Source of the DNA: Streptosporangiaceae bacterium
Lineage (GTDB): Bacteria > Actinomycetota > Actinomycetes > Streptosporangiales > Streptosporangiaceae
DNA length: 5,521 nucleotides
NCBI GenBank assembly: GCA_030050125.1
Contig: JASIJN010000498.1
Span: forward strand, 1 to 5,521
Reading direction: 5' to 3'
Both the position numbers and the translations under genes were made by a program. Position 1 is the stretch's first letter. Each line of letters begins with the position of its first letter. Positions 5,471 through 5,521 of this stretch are shown piece by piece. A model generated the notes under the pieces. That model was not told the DNA's origin, did not search any database, and saw only the letters and a program-made list of their open reading frames with translations.

Positions 5471-5521
5471 ATGTTCTCCCGCATGCTGAATCGTCCTCGG
5501 CGGCGGCGCCGCACGTTAGTG
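5471..5521 (+). CDS. N-terminus of a further gene, probably exported or membrane protein (partial)
   Basis: Only 17 codons are in the window: MFSRMLNRPRRRRRTLV, open to the edge. The five consecutive Arg followed by TLV look like the basic n-region of a signal peptide or the cytoplasmic side of a first membrane helix. RRTLV loosely fits the RR-x-hydrophobic-hydrophobic part of a Tat signal. Codon 16 is TTA (5516-5518). It sits 77 bp behind the secreted-protein gene on the same strand, so both may share a transcript. The product cannot be named from this little sequence. Confidence 0.6.
   Translation, partial: MFSRMLNRPRRRRRTLV

Overview
The window is high-GC DNA with strongly GC-biased third codon positions and Shine-Dalgarno sequences of the GGAGG type. 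It carries a SARP/AfsR-type regulator with NB-ARC and TPR domains, a family typical of filamentous actinomycetes. An actinomycete chromosome (Streptomyces-like or a relative such as Catenulispora or Streptosporangiales) is the best guess; genus cannot be fixed from sequence alone.

Left part (1-1200) is decayed accessory DNA. A plus-strand alpha/beta hydrolase (HGGG / hormone-sensitive-lipase type) has lost its nucleophile elbow and frame near 440 and stops at 515-517, where its homology ends. About 20 bases later comes what looks like the left end of an IS21-type element: a 5'-TGT end, imperfect direct repeats, a nested palindrome, and the first ~55 codons of an IstA transposase. That element also breaks off, near 880. 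From there to 1202 lies an unassigned stretch whose only plausible gene is a small hydrophobic minus-strand ORF directly behind the regulator.

The centre (1203-4262, minus strand) is one large gene for an AfsR-like regulator of about 1019 aa: winged-helix DNA-binding domain, BTAD, NB-ARC ATPase switch, then eight 40-residue TPR units. Its fifth codon is TTA.

The right part is divergent. An approximately 360-bp regulatory region (4263-4622) carries three heptamer-like repeats at exact 11-bp spacing, the layout known for SARP operators, bracketed by a perfect 8-bp inverted repeat. It separates the regulator from a plus-strand gene for a secreted protein of unknown family (4623-5393). A further plus-strand gene starts at 5471 and runs off the window; it has a very basic N-terminus. 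All three genes around this region carry a TTA codon.

A reasonable working model (inference) is that the regulator controls itself and/or the divergent secreted-protein genes through the 11-bp repeats, with possible bldA (tRNA-Leu-UAA) control over all of them. The left flank shows that the locus borders a region of deletion and insertion-element decay.
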